64,000 bases of DNA from Flavobacterium frigoris PS1 (GTDB taxonomy: Bacteria > Bacteroidota > Bacteroidia > Flavobacteriales > Flavobacteriaceae), in NCBI RefSeq assembly GCF_000252125.1, contig NZ_AHKF01000018.1, positions 310,001-374,000 on the forward strand. The letters run 5' to 3'. Numbering within the stretch: position 1 is the stretch's first letter; every line of letters begins with the position of its first letter. A program made the position numbers and the translations under genes. Of the stretch, positions 11,090 through 20,370 are shown one piece after another. The notes under the pieces were generated by a model, which had not been told where the DNA came from, searched no databases, and was given only the letters and a program-made list of their open reading frames with translations.

Positions 11090-11971
11090 ATGCAATCATT
11101 AATAGGAACTGGAGTTGCACTTGTAACCCCATTTAAAGAAGATTTTTCAATAGATACGGAAGCATTAAAAAGCATCGTTAATTTTTCTGTGGATGGAGGA
11201 ATTGAGTATCTTGTAATCTTAGGAACAACAGCAGAAAATGCCACCTTAACTCAACAAGAGAAGGAGTTGGTTATTGATACGGTTATAGAAAGTAATAATG
11301 GAAGATTACCATTAGTACTTGGAGTAGGAGGGAATGACACAATGAAGATTGTTGCAGAGTTGAAAACGAGAGACTTTTCGCCTTTTGTTGCGATACTTTC
11401 AGTTTCCCCATTTTACAATAAGCCTACACAAGAAGGTATCTATCAGCATTTTAAAATGGTTGCCGAAGCTTCACCAATTCCAGTGATTTTGTACAACGTT
11501 CCAGGAAGAACGGCAAGTAATATGTTACCGGCAACAGTTTTGCGTTTGGCTAATGATTTTAAAAATATTGTTGCAATAAAGGAAGCTGCGGGGGATATGG
11601 TTCAGGCTATGCAGCTGATAAGAAATAAACCAGAGGGTTTTCTAGTAATATCTGGTGATGATATGATCGCTTTGCCAATGGTTTTAGCCGGTGGTGCTGG
11701 TGTTATTTCTGTGATTGGACAGGGTTTTCCAAAAGAATTTTCTGAAATGATTCGATTAGGTTTAAACCGCAAGGTCGATGCTGCCTATAAAATTCAATAC
11801 GTAATCGATGATTGTATTGATATGATTTTCGAGCAAGGAAACCCAGCTGGAATCAAGCAAGTGTTTCAATCCCTTGGAATAGCGGAGAATTTTGTGCGTT
11901 TACCATTAGTGAGCGTTGATGAATCTTTGCGCGAAAGAATAAACCAATTTGTAAAAAAAATTGACAAATAA
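11090..11971 (+). CDS. dapA: 4-hydroxy-tetrahydrodipicolinate synthase
   Basis: Condenses pyruvate with aspartate semialdehyde in the lysine/diaminopimelate pathway, in the cytoplasm. The protein has 293 residues, the family's standard length. Visible active-site elements are GTTAE (about 45-49), the catalytic tyrosine Y135 in ILYNVPGRT, and the Schiff-base lysine K164 in AIKEAAGD. It follows the DUF6913 gene after 6 nt. The approximately 95 nt after it hold the bamD promoter rather than an obvious terminator. Confidence 0.96.
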   Translation: MQSLIGTGVALVTPFKEDFSIDTEALKSIVNFSVDGGIEYLVILGTTAENATLTQQEKELVIDTVIESNNGRLPLVLGVGGNDTMKIVAELKTRDFSPFVAILSVSPFYNKPTQEGIYQHFKMVAEASPIPVILYNVPGRTASNMLPATVLRLANDFKNIVAIKEAAGDMVQAMQLIRNKPEGFLVISGDDMIALPMVLAGGAGVISVIGQGFPKEFSEMIRLGLNRKVDAAYKIQYVIDDCIDMIFEQGNPAGIKQVFQSLGIAENFVRLPLVSVDESLRERINQFVKKIDK

Positions 11972-12010
11972 CGTCGCAAAACAGGACTTTTTTTTAAAGG
12001 AAGAAATATT

Positions 12011-12040
12011 TTGTAGTAGCTAAATTAATAACTAAATTTG
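12011..12040 (+). promoter_or_regulatory. Promoter upstream of bamD
   Basis: TTG at 12011-12013 and TAAATTTG at 12033-12040, 19-nt spacer, matching the Bacteroidota -33/-7 consensus. This would start a transcript about 65 nt before the bamD start at 12109 and supports that start over an upstream GTG at 12067. Confidence 0.6.
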
Positions 12041-12108
12041 CCACCGAAACTGTGGTATGATTTTTTGTGGATTGTATGCAATCCAAAGATTATAAAAAAA
12101 TAAAAAAA

Positions 12109-12903
12109 ATGAAGAAAATTGTATCTCTATTGCTTTTCGTAATTCTTTTTAGTTCATGTAGTGAATATCAAAAAGCATTAAAAAAAGATGACGTTGCCAT
12201 TAAGTTTGACATGGGAACTAAATTATATGATGCCGGAAGTTACACGAAAGCAATTCGTCTTTTTGAACAAATTGCTCCTGCATACAGAGGAAAGCCACAA
12301 GCAGAGAAGTTATTCTACATGTTTGCACAATCCTATTACAAGACAAAACAATATTATTTAGCAGGTTATCAGTTTGAAAGTTTTGTATCTGGATACCCAA
12401 AAAGCGAAAAAGTACAAGAAGCTGCTTATTTAGGAGCTAAAAGTTATTCGAAATTGTCTCCAGTATTTAGTCTTGATCAGACAGATACTTTTAAAGCAAT
12501 CGACAAATTACAAGCATTTATAGATACATATCCAAATTCAGAGTATTTGGGCGAAGCTAATGAAGCTGTAAGAGTTTTGACTGAAAAAATTGAGATGAAA
12601 GTATATGAAAATGCCAAAGGATATAATACAATATCAGATTTCAAATCGGCATTAGTGGCTTTAGATAATTTTATAGCTGATTATCCTGGAACTCCATTCA
12701 AAGAGGATGCTTTGTTCTATAAGTTTGATTCGGCATATCAATTAGCCATTAATAGTGTTCCGGGAAAAATGGAAGAACGTTTAAATGTAGCATTAACTGC
12801 TCATTCAAATCTGATGAAGTTTAACGCCGATTCTAAGTATAAAGAGAAAGCTGCTGAAATGTTAGCTCGTGTTGAAAAAGATTTACAAAATTTTACTAAA
12901 TAA
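12109..12903 (+). CDS. bamD: Outer membrane protein assembly factor BamD
   Basis: Lipoprotein of the BAM complex, which inserts beta-barrel proteins into the outer membrane. I choose the ATG at 12109 because it places a lipoprotein signal at the N-terminus (LLLFVILFSSC, cysteine at 17). The longer frame from GTG 12067 would add 14 polar residues in front. The 264-residue product contains TPR-like helical repeats (KLYDAGSYTKAIRLFEQ; SYYKTKQYYLAGYQFESF; YPNSEYLGEA), typical of BamD/YfiO. It heads a tight block with the omega-like, coaBC, DUF4835 and recN genes, a neighbourhood common in Bacteroidota. Confidence 0.93.
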   Translation: MKKIVSLLLFVILFSSCSEYQKALKKDDVAIKFDMGTKLYDAGSYTKAIRLFEQIAPAYRGKPQAEKLFYMFAQSYYKTKQYYLAGYQFESFVSGYPKSEKVQEAAYLGAKSYSKLSPVFSLDQTDTFKAIDKLQAFIDTYPNSEYLGEANEAVRVLTEKIEMKVYENAKGYNTISDFKSALVALDNFIADYPGTPFKEDALFYKFDSAYQLAINSVPGKMEERLNVALTAHSNLMKFNADSKYKEKAAEMLARVEKDLQNFTK

Positions 12904-12911
12904 ATAAAGTC

Positions 12912-13229
12912 ATGGATTTAAAAAAGACGAATGCTCCAGTAAATACAATAACGTATAATAAAACTGTTATTGAAGAACCTACTGGTAATGTGTATGAAGC
13001 GATAACCATTATGGCTAAAAGAGCAAACCAAATCAATTCTGAAATCAAAAAAGAATTGACTGAAAAATTGGAAGAATTTGCTACATATAATGACAGTCTT
13101 GAAGAAGTTTTTGAAAATAAAGAACAAATTGAGGTTTCAAAATTCTATGAAAAATTGCCTAAACCACACGCTTTAGCAGTTCAAGAATGGTTAGATGGTA
13201 AAATATACCACAGAGATTCAACTAAATAA
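12912..13229 (+). CDS. rpoZ: RNA polymerase omega-like (Rpb6/RpoZ) subunit
   Basis: Protein of 105 residues with the omega/Rpb6-like segment NVYEAITIMAKRANQIN followed by an acidic helical tail. Omega helps assemble and stabilise the beta' subunit. The Bacteroidota form is divergent and often carries a general RNA polymerase Rpb6 domain label. It lies 8 nt after bamD and 6 nt before coaBC, a position that matches this lineage and supports the identification. Confidence 0.85.
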   Translation: MDLKKTNAPVNTITYNKTVIEEPTGNVYEAITIMAKRANQINSEIKKELTEKLEEFATYNDSLEEVFENKEQIEVSKFYEKLPKPHALAVQEWLDGKIYHRDSTK

Positions 13230-13235
13230 TACTAT

Positions 13236-14447
13236 ATGTCAGTTTTAAGCGGTAAGAATATTTTACTAGGAGTTTCTGGTGGAATTGCCGCCTATAAAAC
13301 AGCGTCTTTAGTACGACTTTTCATAAAAGCAGGTGCACATGTCCAAGTGATAATGACACCTGCTTCTAAGGATTTTGTAACCCCGCTCACCTTATCTACG
13401 TTATCTAAAAATCCAGTACATTCCATTTTTTTTGAAAAAGAGCAAGAAAATGAGAGATGGAATAATCATGTAGAATTAGGATTATGGGCTGACCTCATGG
13501 TTATAGCGCCTGCTACAGCAAATACCTTGTCAAAAATGGCAAATGGAGTTTGTGATAACCTTCTTATTGCAACCTATCTATCGGCAAAATGTGCTGTTTA
13601 TTTTGCACCTGCAATGGATTTAGATATGTACAAGCATCCTTCAACAATTGCGAGTTTTACTGTTTTACAAAAATTTGGTAATACCATAATTCCTGCAGAA
13701 AGTGGAGAATTAGCAAGTGGTCTCTCTGGTGAGGGAAGAATGGCTGAGCCCGAAAATATAGTGTCTTTTATAGAAGCGGACTTAGAAAGTAGATTGCCTT
13801 TAAAAGGGAAAAAAATTCTAATTACTGCTGGTCCTACCTATGAAGCAATCGATCCTGTTCGGTTTATAGGAAATCATTCATCTGGAAAAATGGGATTTGA
13901 TATTGCTAAGAGCGCAGCTAATCTTGGAGCTTCAGTGATTTTAGTATCTGGACCTACCGTTTTTAAGGCAGAACATTCTTTGATTAAGGTCATTAATGTG
14001 GTTTCTGGTCAGGAAATGTATGATGCCTGTCATCAGTATTTTGATGAAGTAGATGTTGCGATTGCCGCAGCAGCAGTTGCGGATTATAAGCCAAAGCATG
14101 TGGCTACGCAAAAGATAAAAAAAGCGCCAGATAATTTTGTGATTGAACTTGAGAAAACGAAAGATATTTTGGCTTCTTTAGGAATTATAAAGAAAAAGCA
14201 ATTTTTAATAGGTTTTGCTTTGGAGACCGAAAATGAAATTGAAAATGCAAAGGGTAAAATCCAGAAAAAAAACTTAGATTTGATTGTTCTAAATTCTTTG
14301 CAAGATCAGGGAGCAGGTTTTGGAAAACCAACCAATAAAGTTACCTTTATTGATAAGAATTTCAATATAGAACCGATGGAACTGAAATCGAAAGAAGCAG
14401 TTGCTGATGATATCTTAAATAAAGTAATAGCGCATTTTCATGAATAA
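13236..14447 (+). CDS. coaBC: Bifunctional phosphopantothenoylcysteine decarboxylase/synthase
   Basis: Coenzyme A biosynthesis enzyme of 403 residues. The CoaC flavoprotein half (about 1-185) has GVSGGIAAYK, the catalytic histidine in WNNHVELG, and APAMDLDMY. The CoaB half from about 190 has ILITAGPTYEAIDPVR, then GNHSSGKMG and AAAVADYKP. It is full-length, lies 6 nt after the omega gene, and overlaps the DUF4835 gene by 8 nt, so translation of the two is probably coupled. Confidence 0.96.
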   Translation: MSVLSGKNILLGVSGGIAAYKTASLVRLFIKAGAHVQVIMTPASKDFVTPLTLSTLSKNPVHSIFFEKEQENERWNNHVELGLWADLMVIAPATANTLSKMANGVCDNLLIATYLSAKCAVYFAPAMDLDMYKHPSTIASFTVLQKFGNTIIPAESGELASGLSGEGRMAEPENIVSFIEADLESRLPLKGKKILITAGPTYEAIDPVRFIGNHSSGKMGFDIAKSAANLGASVILVSGPTVFKAEHSLIKVINVVSGQEMYDACHQYFDEVDVAIAAAAVADYKPKHVATQKIKKAPDNFVIELEKTKDILASLGIIKKKQFLIGFALETENEIENAKGKIQKKNLDLIVLNSLQDQGAGFGKPTNKVTFIDKNFNIEPMELKSKEAVADDILNKVIAHFHE

Positions 14448-15324
14448 GATAATTACTTTTTTCTTACTATTGACCTTTGGGCTTGTACAAGCGCAACAGT
14501 TAAATTGTATAGTTACGGTAAATTCAGATAAATTAAGCAATGCGAATCAGCAGGTTTTTAAAACTTTGGAAAATTCGTTAACTGAATTTGTCAATAAAAC
14601 GGACTGGACTGGGAAAAATTACAAGCAGAATGAAAAGGTAAATTGTTCGATGTATATCACGGTATTGTCAAATAATTCCGATCAATTTGCATGTACGATT
14701 CAAGTGCAATCCTCGAGACCTATTTATAACTCGTCATATAGCTCACCAGTTTTAAACTACAACGACAAAGATTTTAGTTTTAGATACACTGAGTTTGAAA
14801 ACTTACTTTTCAACCCTACTGCATTTGAATCAAATCTGGTTTCGGTTGTTTCTTTTTATAGTTATATGATTTTGGGTATGGATGATGACAGCTTTGTGCT
14901 GGAATCAGGGAATCCAAATTTTGAAGTTGCACAAAATATTTCAAATGTAGCGCAGCAAAGTGGGTATAAAGGTTGGAGTCAAATTGACGGAAACCAGAAC
15001 AGGTATTTTCTTATAAATGACATAGTATCGCCATCATTTTCAGAATTACGCAAAACAAACTTAGAGTATCACATGGGCTTAGATTTAATGGCAAAAGATC
15101 TGAAATCTGCCAAAGAAAAAATAAAATCATCTTTACTGAATTTGAATAAATTACATGCTTCAAAACCCAATGCTTTTTTGACTCGAGTATTTTTTGATGC
15201 CAAATCGGATGAAATTCTTTCCGTTTTTTCTGGAGGTCCAAGTATTAGCGTAGCTGATTTAATAGAAAGTTTGAATAAAACTTCTCCTTTGAATTCAGGA
15301 AAATGGGAACAGATTAAATATTAG
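14440..15324 (+). CDS. DUF4835 family protein (PorD-type)
   Basis: Secreted protein of 294 residues with a Sec signal (FFLLLTFGLVQAQ). It belongs to DUF4835, which database annotation often calls the type IX secretion system protein PorD. I rely on memory for that name and see no motif proving the role. The conserved placement between coaBC (8-nt overlap) and recN supports the family. Probably periplasmic or outer-membrane associated. A type IX link would fit gliding Bacteroidota but is inference here. Confidence 0.8.
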   Translation: MNKIITFFLLLTFGLVQAQQLNCIVTVNSDKLSNANQQVFKTLENSLTEFVNKTDWTGKNYKQNEKVNCSMYITVLSNNSDQFACTIQVQSSRPIYNSSYSSPVLNYNDKDFSFRYTEFENLLFNPTAFESNLVSVVSFYSYMILGMDDDSFVLESGNPNFEVAQNISNVAQQSGYKGWSQIDGNQNRYFLINDIVSPSFSELRKTNLEYHMGLDLMAKDLKSAKEKIKSSLLNLNKLHASKPNAFLTRVFFDAKSDEILSVFSGGPSISVADLIESLNKTSPLNSGKWEQIKY

Positions 15325-15377
15325 ACTGCCCATAAAATCCAACACCAAATTTAAATCTTCATTATAAAAAAATATAG

Positions 15378-17030
15378 ATGATAACCACACTATCGATAAA
15401 AAACTATGCTTTAATAGAAAAATTGTCTATTGATTTTTCCAAGGGTTTTTCAATTATTACAGGGGAAACCGGCGCAGGTAAATCGATAATATTAGGTGCC
15501 TTGGGATTAGTTTTAGGGAAAAGAGCGGACTTAACATCTTTAAAAAATAAAGAGGAAAAGTGTATCATTGAAGCTCATTTTGAAATATCGAAATATAATT
15601 TAGCTCCTTTTTTTGAGGCTAATGATTTGGATTATGAGCCGGATACCATCATTCGACGAGAAATTCTTCCTTCTGGAAAATCAAGAGCTTTTATAAATGA
15701 TAGTCCTGTAAATCTTCAGGTCTTGCAAGAGCTGGGTTTGTTCCTCATTGATATCCACTCACAACAACAAACACAAGAACTTTCAGATGAAAATGTACAG
15801 TTCAAAATAATAGATGCTGTTTGTAGTAATAACGAAGTGGTTTTAGAATACCAATCACTTTTAAAAAGCTACAAAGCAGATAAATCTAAAATGAACCTTC
15901 TTGTCAAAAAGCAGGCTGAGTCTGCTAAAGAGCAGGAGTATAATACTTTCTTGTTAAACGAATTGATGGAAGCGCAGTTGAAGTCTGGGGAGCAAGAGCT
16001 TCTGGAAGTTGATTTTGAGAAATTGAATAACGTTGAGATTATTAAAGAATCGCTTGATAAATCCTTAGCTATTGCTAATGAGGAGCAAATAGGTGTTCTA
16101 AATAATTTAAAAGAAATTAAAGTTGCATTGCAAAAAATAGCGTCTTTTTCTACAGACTATAGTTTTTTATTAGAAAGAACAGCAAGTCTAGCCATAGAAT
16201 TTGATGACATTACAGACGAACTGAATAGATGTTCTGATAAGCTGATCAATGATCCTGAACAATTGGATTTAATCAGTCAGAAATTACAGCTGATTTATAA
16301 TCTTCAAAAAAAGCATCAGGTTGCTACTGTTGATGAATTGTTGCAAATTCAAACCAAGTTAGAAGATTCGGTTTTTGAATTGGGGAATATAGAAGCAGAT
16401 ATTTCAAAACTGACAAATGCCATTGAAGAAAAAGGAGCTACGTTAGATATCCTTTCGGTTACAATTCATGATAATAGAGTTAATTCGATCCCTGTTTTAA
16501 GTGAAAAATTAGTAACGATATTAGCAACTTTGGGGATGCCTAATGTGCGTTTTAATATTGAAGCGAATAAAACGGTAACATATTTCAATAATGGAAAAGA
16601 TGAATTGCAGTTTTTATTTTCAGCGAATAAAGGAACTGATTTTGGCTTACTGAAGAAAGTGGCTTCTGGAGGAGAAATGTCAAGAATTATGTTAGCTGTA
16701 AAAGCGATACTGGCTCGGTATTCAAAATTACCAACTTTGATTTTTGATGAAATTGACACTGGTGTTTCTGGAGAGATTGCAATCAAGATGGGAGAGATTA
16801 TGAAAGAGATGAGTCATGATATGCAAATTTTTGCAATCACACATTTACCTCAAATTGCAGCCAAAGGAGATGCCCATTTTAAAGTGTTTAAATCAACAAT
16901 AGGGGATGATACACAATCAGAGTTGAAACTTTTAGCTGATGAAGAACGCGTCGTTGAAATTGCACAAATGTTATCTGGTACAGTCATCTCAGATTCGGCC
17001 TTAAATCATGCAAAAGCGTTGTTGAACTAA
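15378..17030 (+). CDS. recN: DNA repair protein RecN
   Basis: SMC-like ATPase acting in double-strand-break repair, 550 residues. The Walker A motif is GETGAGKS at about 29-36. The centre is coiled coil (about 150-350). The C-terminal head has the ABC signature ASGGEMSR near 431 and Walker B LIFDEIDTGVSG near 456, followed by FAITHLPQIAAKGD. The length and order are normal. It ends the bamD-to-recN block. The gap of about 105 nt before fabV is AT-rich without a clear terminator. Confidence 0.95.
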   Translation: MITTLSIKNYALIEKLSIDFSKGFSIITGETGAGKSIILGALGLVLGKRADLTSLKNKEEKCIIEAHFEISKYNLAPFFEANDLDYEPDTIIRREILPSGKSRAFINDSPVNLQVLQELGLFLIDIHSQQQTQELSDENVQFKIIDAVCSNNEVVLEYQSLLKSYKADKSKMNLLVKKQAESAKEQEYNTFLLNELMEAQLKSGEQELLEVDFEKLNNVEIIKESLDKSLAIANEEQIGVLNNLKEIKVALQKIASFSTDYSFLLERTASLAIEFDDITDELNRCSDKLINDPEQLDLISQKLQLIYNLQKKHQVATVDELLQIQTKLEDSVFELGNIEADISKLTNAIEEKGATLDILSVTIHDNRVNSIPVLSEKLVTILATLGMPNVRFNIEANKTVTYFNNGKDELQFLFSANKGTDFGLLKKVASGGEMSRIMLAVKAILARYSKLPTLIFDEIDTGVSGEIAIKMGEIMKEMSHDMQIFAITHLPQIAAKGDAHFKVFKSTIGDDTQSELKLLADEERVVEIAQMLSGTVISDSALNHAKALLN

Positions 17031-17136
17031 ATAAATGGTTTATATTTGTCAATCAAAATGGTAGGTTTTACGAGATAGAGTCATCGTTTTAATTACATTT
17101 TACATTAAAAAAAAATAAAAATATATTTTAGATATT

Positions 17137-18327
17137 ATGATAATAGAACCTAGAATGAGAGGATTTATTTGCACGACATCTCATCCTGACGGATGCGCGC
17201 AAAATGTTAAAAATCAAATTGAATATGTAAAATCAAAAGGAGCTATTGAAGGAGCTAAAAAAGTTTTGGTTATAGGAGCTTCAACGGGTTTTGGTTTAGC
17301 TTCAAGAATAACAAGTGCTTTTGGTTCTAATGCATCAACTATTGGTGTGTTTTTTGAAAAACCTCCTAGTGAAGGAAAAACAGCTTCTCCAGGTTGGTAT
17401 AACTCTGCTGCTTTTGAAAAAGAAGCTCATGAAGCAGGTTTATATGCAAAAAGTATCAATGGTGATGCTTTTTCTAATGAAGTAAAAAAACAAACGTTAG
17501 ACCTTATAAAAAGCGATTTGGGACAAGTGGATTTAATCATCTACAGTTTGGCTTCTCCTGTTCGTATGCATCCAACAACTGGTGTATTGCACCGTTCAGT
17601 ATTGAAACCTATTGGAGGCGTTTTCACTAATAAAACGGTGGATTTTCATTCTGGAAAAGTTTCTGAAATTTCGATACAACCTTGTAATGATGAGGACATC
17701 GAAAATACGGTTGCTGTAATGGGGGGTGAAGACTGGTCAATGTGGATTGAAGCTTTAAAAGCGGATAACTTATTGGCTCCAGGAGCTACAACAGTTGCTT
17801 ATTCTTATATCGGGCCATCATTAACTGAGGCCGTATATAGAAAAGGGACTATCGGTAGAGCTAAAGATCATCTTGAAGCGACTGCTTTTAGCATCACTGA
17901 TAGCTTAGCTGATATTAATGGAAAAGCTTATGTTTCAGTAAATAAAGCATTGGTTACTCAGGCTAGCTCTGCGATTCCGGTGATTCCATTATACATTTCG
18001 TTATTGTATAAAATAATGAAAGAAGAAGGAATTCATGAAGGATGTATTGAGCAAATTCAACGTTTGTATCAGGATAGACTTTTCTCTGGTGCAGAAGTTG
18101 CTACAGATGAAAAAGGACGAATTCGCATTGATGATTTAGAGATGCGCCCTGATGTTCAGGAAAAAGTAGCGAAGTTGTGGAATGAAGCGGTTACCGAAAA
18201 TTTATCTGAAATTTCAGATTTAGAAGGGTATAGAAAAGATTTTTACAATTTATTTGGTTTTGATGTAGAAGGCATAGACTACAAAGCAGAAACAGATGAA
18301 ATGGTAAATGTATCAAGTATAGTATAA
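17137..18327 (+). CDS. fabV: Trans-2-enoyl-CoA/ACP reductase, FabV/TER family
   Basis: Enoyl reductase of 396 residues in the FabV/trans-2-enoyl-CoA reductase family. It has the N-terminal IIEPRMRGFICTTSHPDGC segment, the NAD-binding loop VIGASTGFGLASR, and the family active site Tyr-x8-Lys in YRKGTIGRAK. It reduces the double bond of enoyl thioesters at the end of each fatty-acid elongation cycle or in CoA-linked chain elongation. FabV enzymes are typically triclosan-insensitive. A canonical FabI gene follows immediately, separated by a hairpin terminator, so the two are probably transcribed independently. Confidence 0.93.
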   Translation: MIIEPRMRGFICTTSHPDGCAQNVKNQIEYVKSKGAIEGAKKVLVIGASTGFGLASRITSAFGSNASTIGVFFEKPPSEGKTASPGWYNSAAFEKEAHEAGLYAKSINGDAFSNEVKKQTLDLIKSDLGQVDLIIYSLASPVRMHPTTGVLHRSVLKPIGGVFTNKTVDFHSGKVSEISIQPCNDEDIENTVAVMGGEDWSMWIEALKADNLLAPGATTVAYSYIGPSLTEAVYRKGTIGRAKDHLEATAFSITDSLADINGKAYVSVNKALVTQASSAIPVIPLYISLLYKIMKEEGIHEGCIEQIQRLYQDRLFSGAEVATDEKGRIRIDDLEMRPDVQEKVAKLWNEAVTENLSEISDLEGYRKDFYNLFGFDVEGIDYKAETDEMVNVSSIV

Positions 18328-18356
18328 TCTGGTTTTAGCAGATTAAAATTTTAGAT

Positions 18357-18413
18357 AATGCATCTTAATTTCATAATGGTTTTATTCATTTAGAAATTAA
18401 GATGCATTTTTTT
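18357..18413 (+). terminator. Terminator between fabV and fabI
   Basis: 16-bp perfect stem (arms 18357-18372 and 18393-18408, containing GCATCTTAATTTC) with a 20-nt loop, then a T run. It separates the two enoyl reductase genes. Confidence 0.85.
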
Positions 18414-18437
18414 ATATTGATTTTAAATTAATTTATT

Positions 18438-19244
18438 ATGTACAATTTATTAAAAGGAAAAAGAGGAATCATTTTTGGGGCACTAGATGAAAATTCAATT
18501 GCTTGGAAAACGGCTGAAAGAGTTCATGAAGAAGGCGGAGTTTTTGTCCTTTCGAATGCACCAGCTTCTATTCGAATGGGGTCAATTGATGAACTAGCAC
18601 AAAAAACCGGTTCACAAGTAATTTCTGCTGACGCAACATCTGTAGCTGATTTAGAAAATTTGGTAGACAAAGCGGTTGAACTTTTGGGAGGAAAGATTGA
18701 TTTTGTTCTACATTCTATTGGTATGTCGGTGAATGTTCGAAAAGGAAATCATTATACTAATCAAAATTACGATTATACGGAAAAAGGATGGAATGTATCG
18801 GCTGTTTCTTTTCACAAAGTGATGCAGGTACTGTATAAAAAAGACGCCATGAACGAATGGGGAAGTATTGTAGCGCTATCTTATATGGCTGCGCAACGTG
18901 TTTTTCCAGATTATAACGATATGGCTGATAATAAAGCTTATTTAGAGTCAATTGCTCGTAGCTTTGGGTACTTCTTTGGTAGAGATAAAAAAGTAAGGGT
19001 AAATACAATTTCGCAATCGCCAACAGCAACAAAAGCAGGTCAGGCAGTTAAAGGTTTTGGAGGGTTTATTGCTTTTTCAGAAAAAATGTCACCGTTAGGT
19101 AATGCGACCGCCTTGGATTGTGCTAATTATACAGTATCCATGTTTTCAGATTTAACAAAAATGGTGACGCTTCAAAACTTACTTCATGACGGAGGATTCT
19201 CTAATATGGGAGTCAGTCAGGAGGTCATGGAAATGTTTGAATAA
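18438..19244 (+). CDS. fabI: Enoyl-[acyl-carrier-protein] reductase FabI
   Basis: NADH-dependent enoyl-ACP reductase of 268 residues, a short-chain dehydrogenase fold. It has the glycine-rich start LLKGKRGIIFGALDENSIAW, LHSIGMS, and a Tyr-x6-Lys active site in YNDMADNK. It catalyses the last step of fatty-acid elongation and is the usual target of triclosan. Having it next to FabV gives two unrelated-fold solutions for the same reaction in tandem. A terminator follows at 19270-19304. Confidence 0.94.
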   Translation: MYNLLKGKRGIIFGALDENSIAWKTAERVHEEGGVFVLSNAPASIRMGSIDELAQKTGSQVISADATSVADLENLVDKAVELLGGKIDFVLHSIGMSVNVRKGNHYTNQNYDYTEKGWNVSAVSFHKVMQVLYKKDAMNEWGSIVALSYMAAQRVFPDYNDMADNKAYLESIARSFGYFFGRDKKVRVNTISQSPTATKAGQAVKGFGGFIAFSEKMSPLGNATALDCANYTVSMFSDLTKMVTLQNLLHDGGFSNMGVSQEVMEMFE

Positions 19245-19269
19245 AAGGGGTTTTTATATCAAAATATTT

Positions 19270-19304
19270 AAAAAAACCATCAATTATTAATTGGTGGTTT
19301 TTTT
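19270..19304 (+). terminator. Terminator after fabI
   Basis: Stem CCATCAATT / AATTGGTGG (one wobble) extended by an A run and a T run on either side. Confidence 0.8.
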
Positions 19305-19370
19305 ATTGATAAAGTATATCTTTGTTAAAAAATTGCCCAGTATTTTATAATTAATACCTCTGATAAGAAT

Positions 19371-20369
19371 ATGTTTTTTTCGTTAATTATACCAGTTTAC
19401 AACCGCCCAGATGAAGTAGATGAGCTTTTAGAAAGTTTGTCGAAAAGCGATTATAAAGAAGATTTTGAAATAGTGATAGTAGAAGACGGGTCTTCATTAA
19501 AATGTGAGGACATAGTACATAAATACGAAGCTAAGTTGAAAATTTCTTACTATTATAAAGAAAATTCAGGCCCGGGAGATTCTAGGAACTATGGAATGAA
19601 AAAAGCCAAAGGGGATTATTTCATCATATTCGATTCTGATTGCATAATTCCAGCGCATTATTTGACCGAGGTTGAAAAAGCTTTGAAGGGAAATTATGTA
19701 GACTGTTTTGGTGGACCAGACAAGGCTCTTGATAGTTTTTCGGATATACAAAAGGCAATCAATTTTGCAATGACATCTTTTTTAACTACTGGTGGAATTA
19801 GAGGAGGTTCTGAAAAAATAGATAAATTTCAACCCAGAAGTTTTAATATGGGTTTGTCTCGAAAAGCTTTTGAAGCATCTAATGGCTTTGGAAATATCCA
19901 TCCAGGTGAAGATCCTGATTTATCGATACGACTATGGAACCTTGGTTTTGAAACCAAACTGGTTCCAAATGCGTATGTATATCATAAGAGAAGGATTGAT
20001 TGGGATAAGTTTTCGGTTCAGGTTAATAAATTTGGTAAAGCACGTCCAATTCTTAATAGCTGGTATCCTAAGTACAATAAACTAACTTTCTTTTTCCCGT
20101 CTGTTTTTATTAGCGGATTTGTTCTTGCGGTATTATTATTGATTTTTAATATTGACGTATTACTACAGTTGTATTTTATATATTTTTTAGTCATATTTCT
20201 AGTTTCCAGCTACCAGAATAAAAGTATTAAAATTGGCTATTTATCTTTGATTGCTGTTTGGAAACAATTTTATGGATATGGAATTGGCTTTATGGAATCA
20301 TTTTTGAAGGTTATTGTATTGAAAAAGAAACCTCAAGATGCTTTTCCAGAATTATTTTTTAAAATTTGA
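19371..20369 (+). CDS. Family 2 glycosyltransferase with C-terminal membrane segments
   Basis: Protein of 332 residues. The N-terminal GT-A domain has the GT2 opening FSLIIPVYNRPDEVDELLESL, the metal-binding FDSDC (a DxD-like motif) and a GEDPDLSIRL block corresponding to the catalytic ED. Two hydrophobic helices near 240-285 suggest membrane attachment. Such enzymes transfer sugars to cell-surface polysaccharides or lipids; the acceptor is unknown. coaE begins 1 nt after its stop, so the two are co-transcribed although the functions look unrelated. A -7-like TATCTTTG lies at 19317-19324. Confidence 0.88.
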   Translation: MFFSLIIPVYNRPDEVDELLESLSKSDYKEDFEIVIVEDGSSLKCEDIVHKYEAKLKISYYYKENSGPGDSRNYGMKKAKGDYFIIFDSDCIIPAHYLTEVEKALKGNYVDCFGGPDKALDSFSDIQKAINFAMTSFLTTGGIRGGSEKIDKFQPRSFNMGLSRKAFEASNGFGNIHPGEDPDLSIRLWNLGFETKLVPNAYVYHKRRIDWDKFSVQVNKFGKARPILNSWYPKYNKLTFFFPSVFISGFVLAVLLLIFNIDVLLQLYFIYFLVIFLVSSYQNKSIKIGYLSLIAVWKQFYGYGIGFMESFLKVIVLKKKPQDAFPELFFKI

Positions 20370-20370
20370 T

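Noticed and set aside
12067..12108. Longer bamD start at GTG 12067
   Set aside because: It would put 14 polar residues before the lipoprotein signal; the ATG at 12109 gives a proper lipobox.
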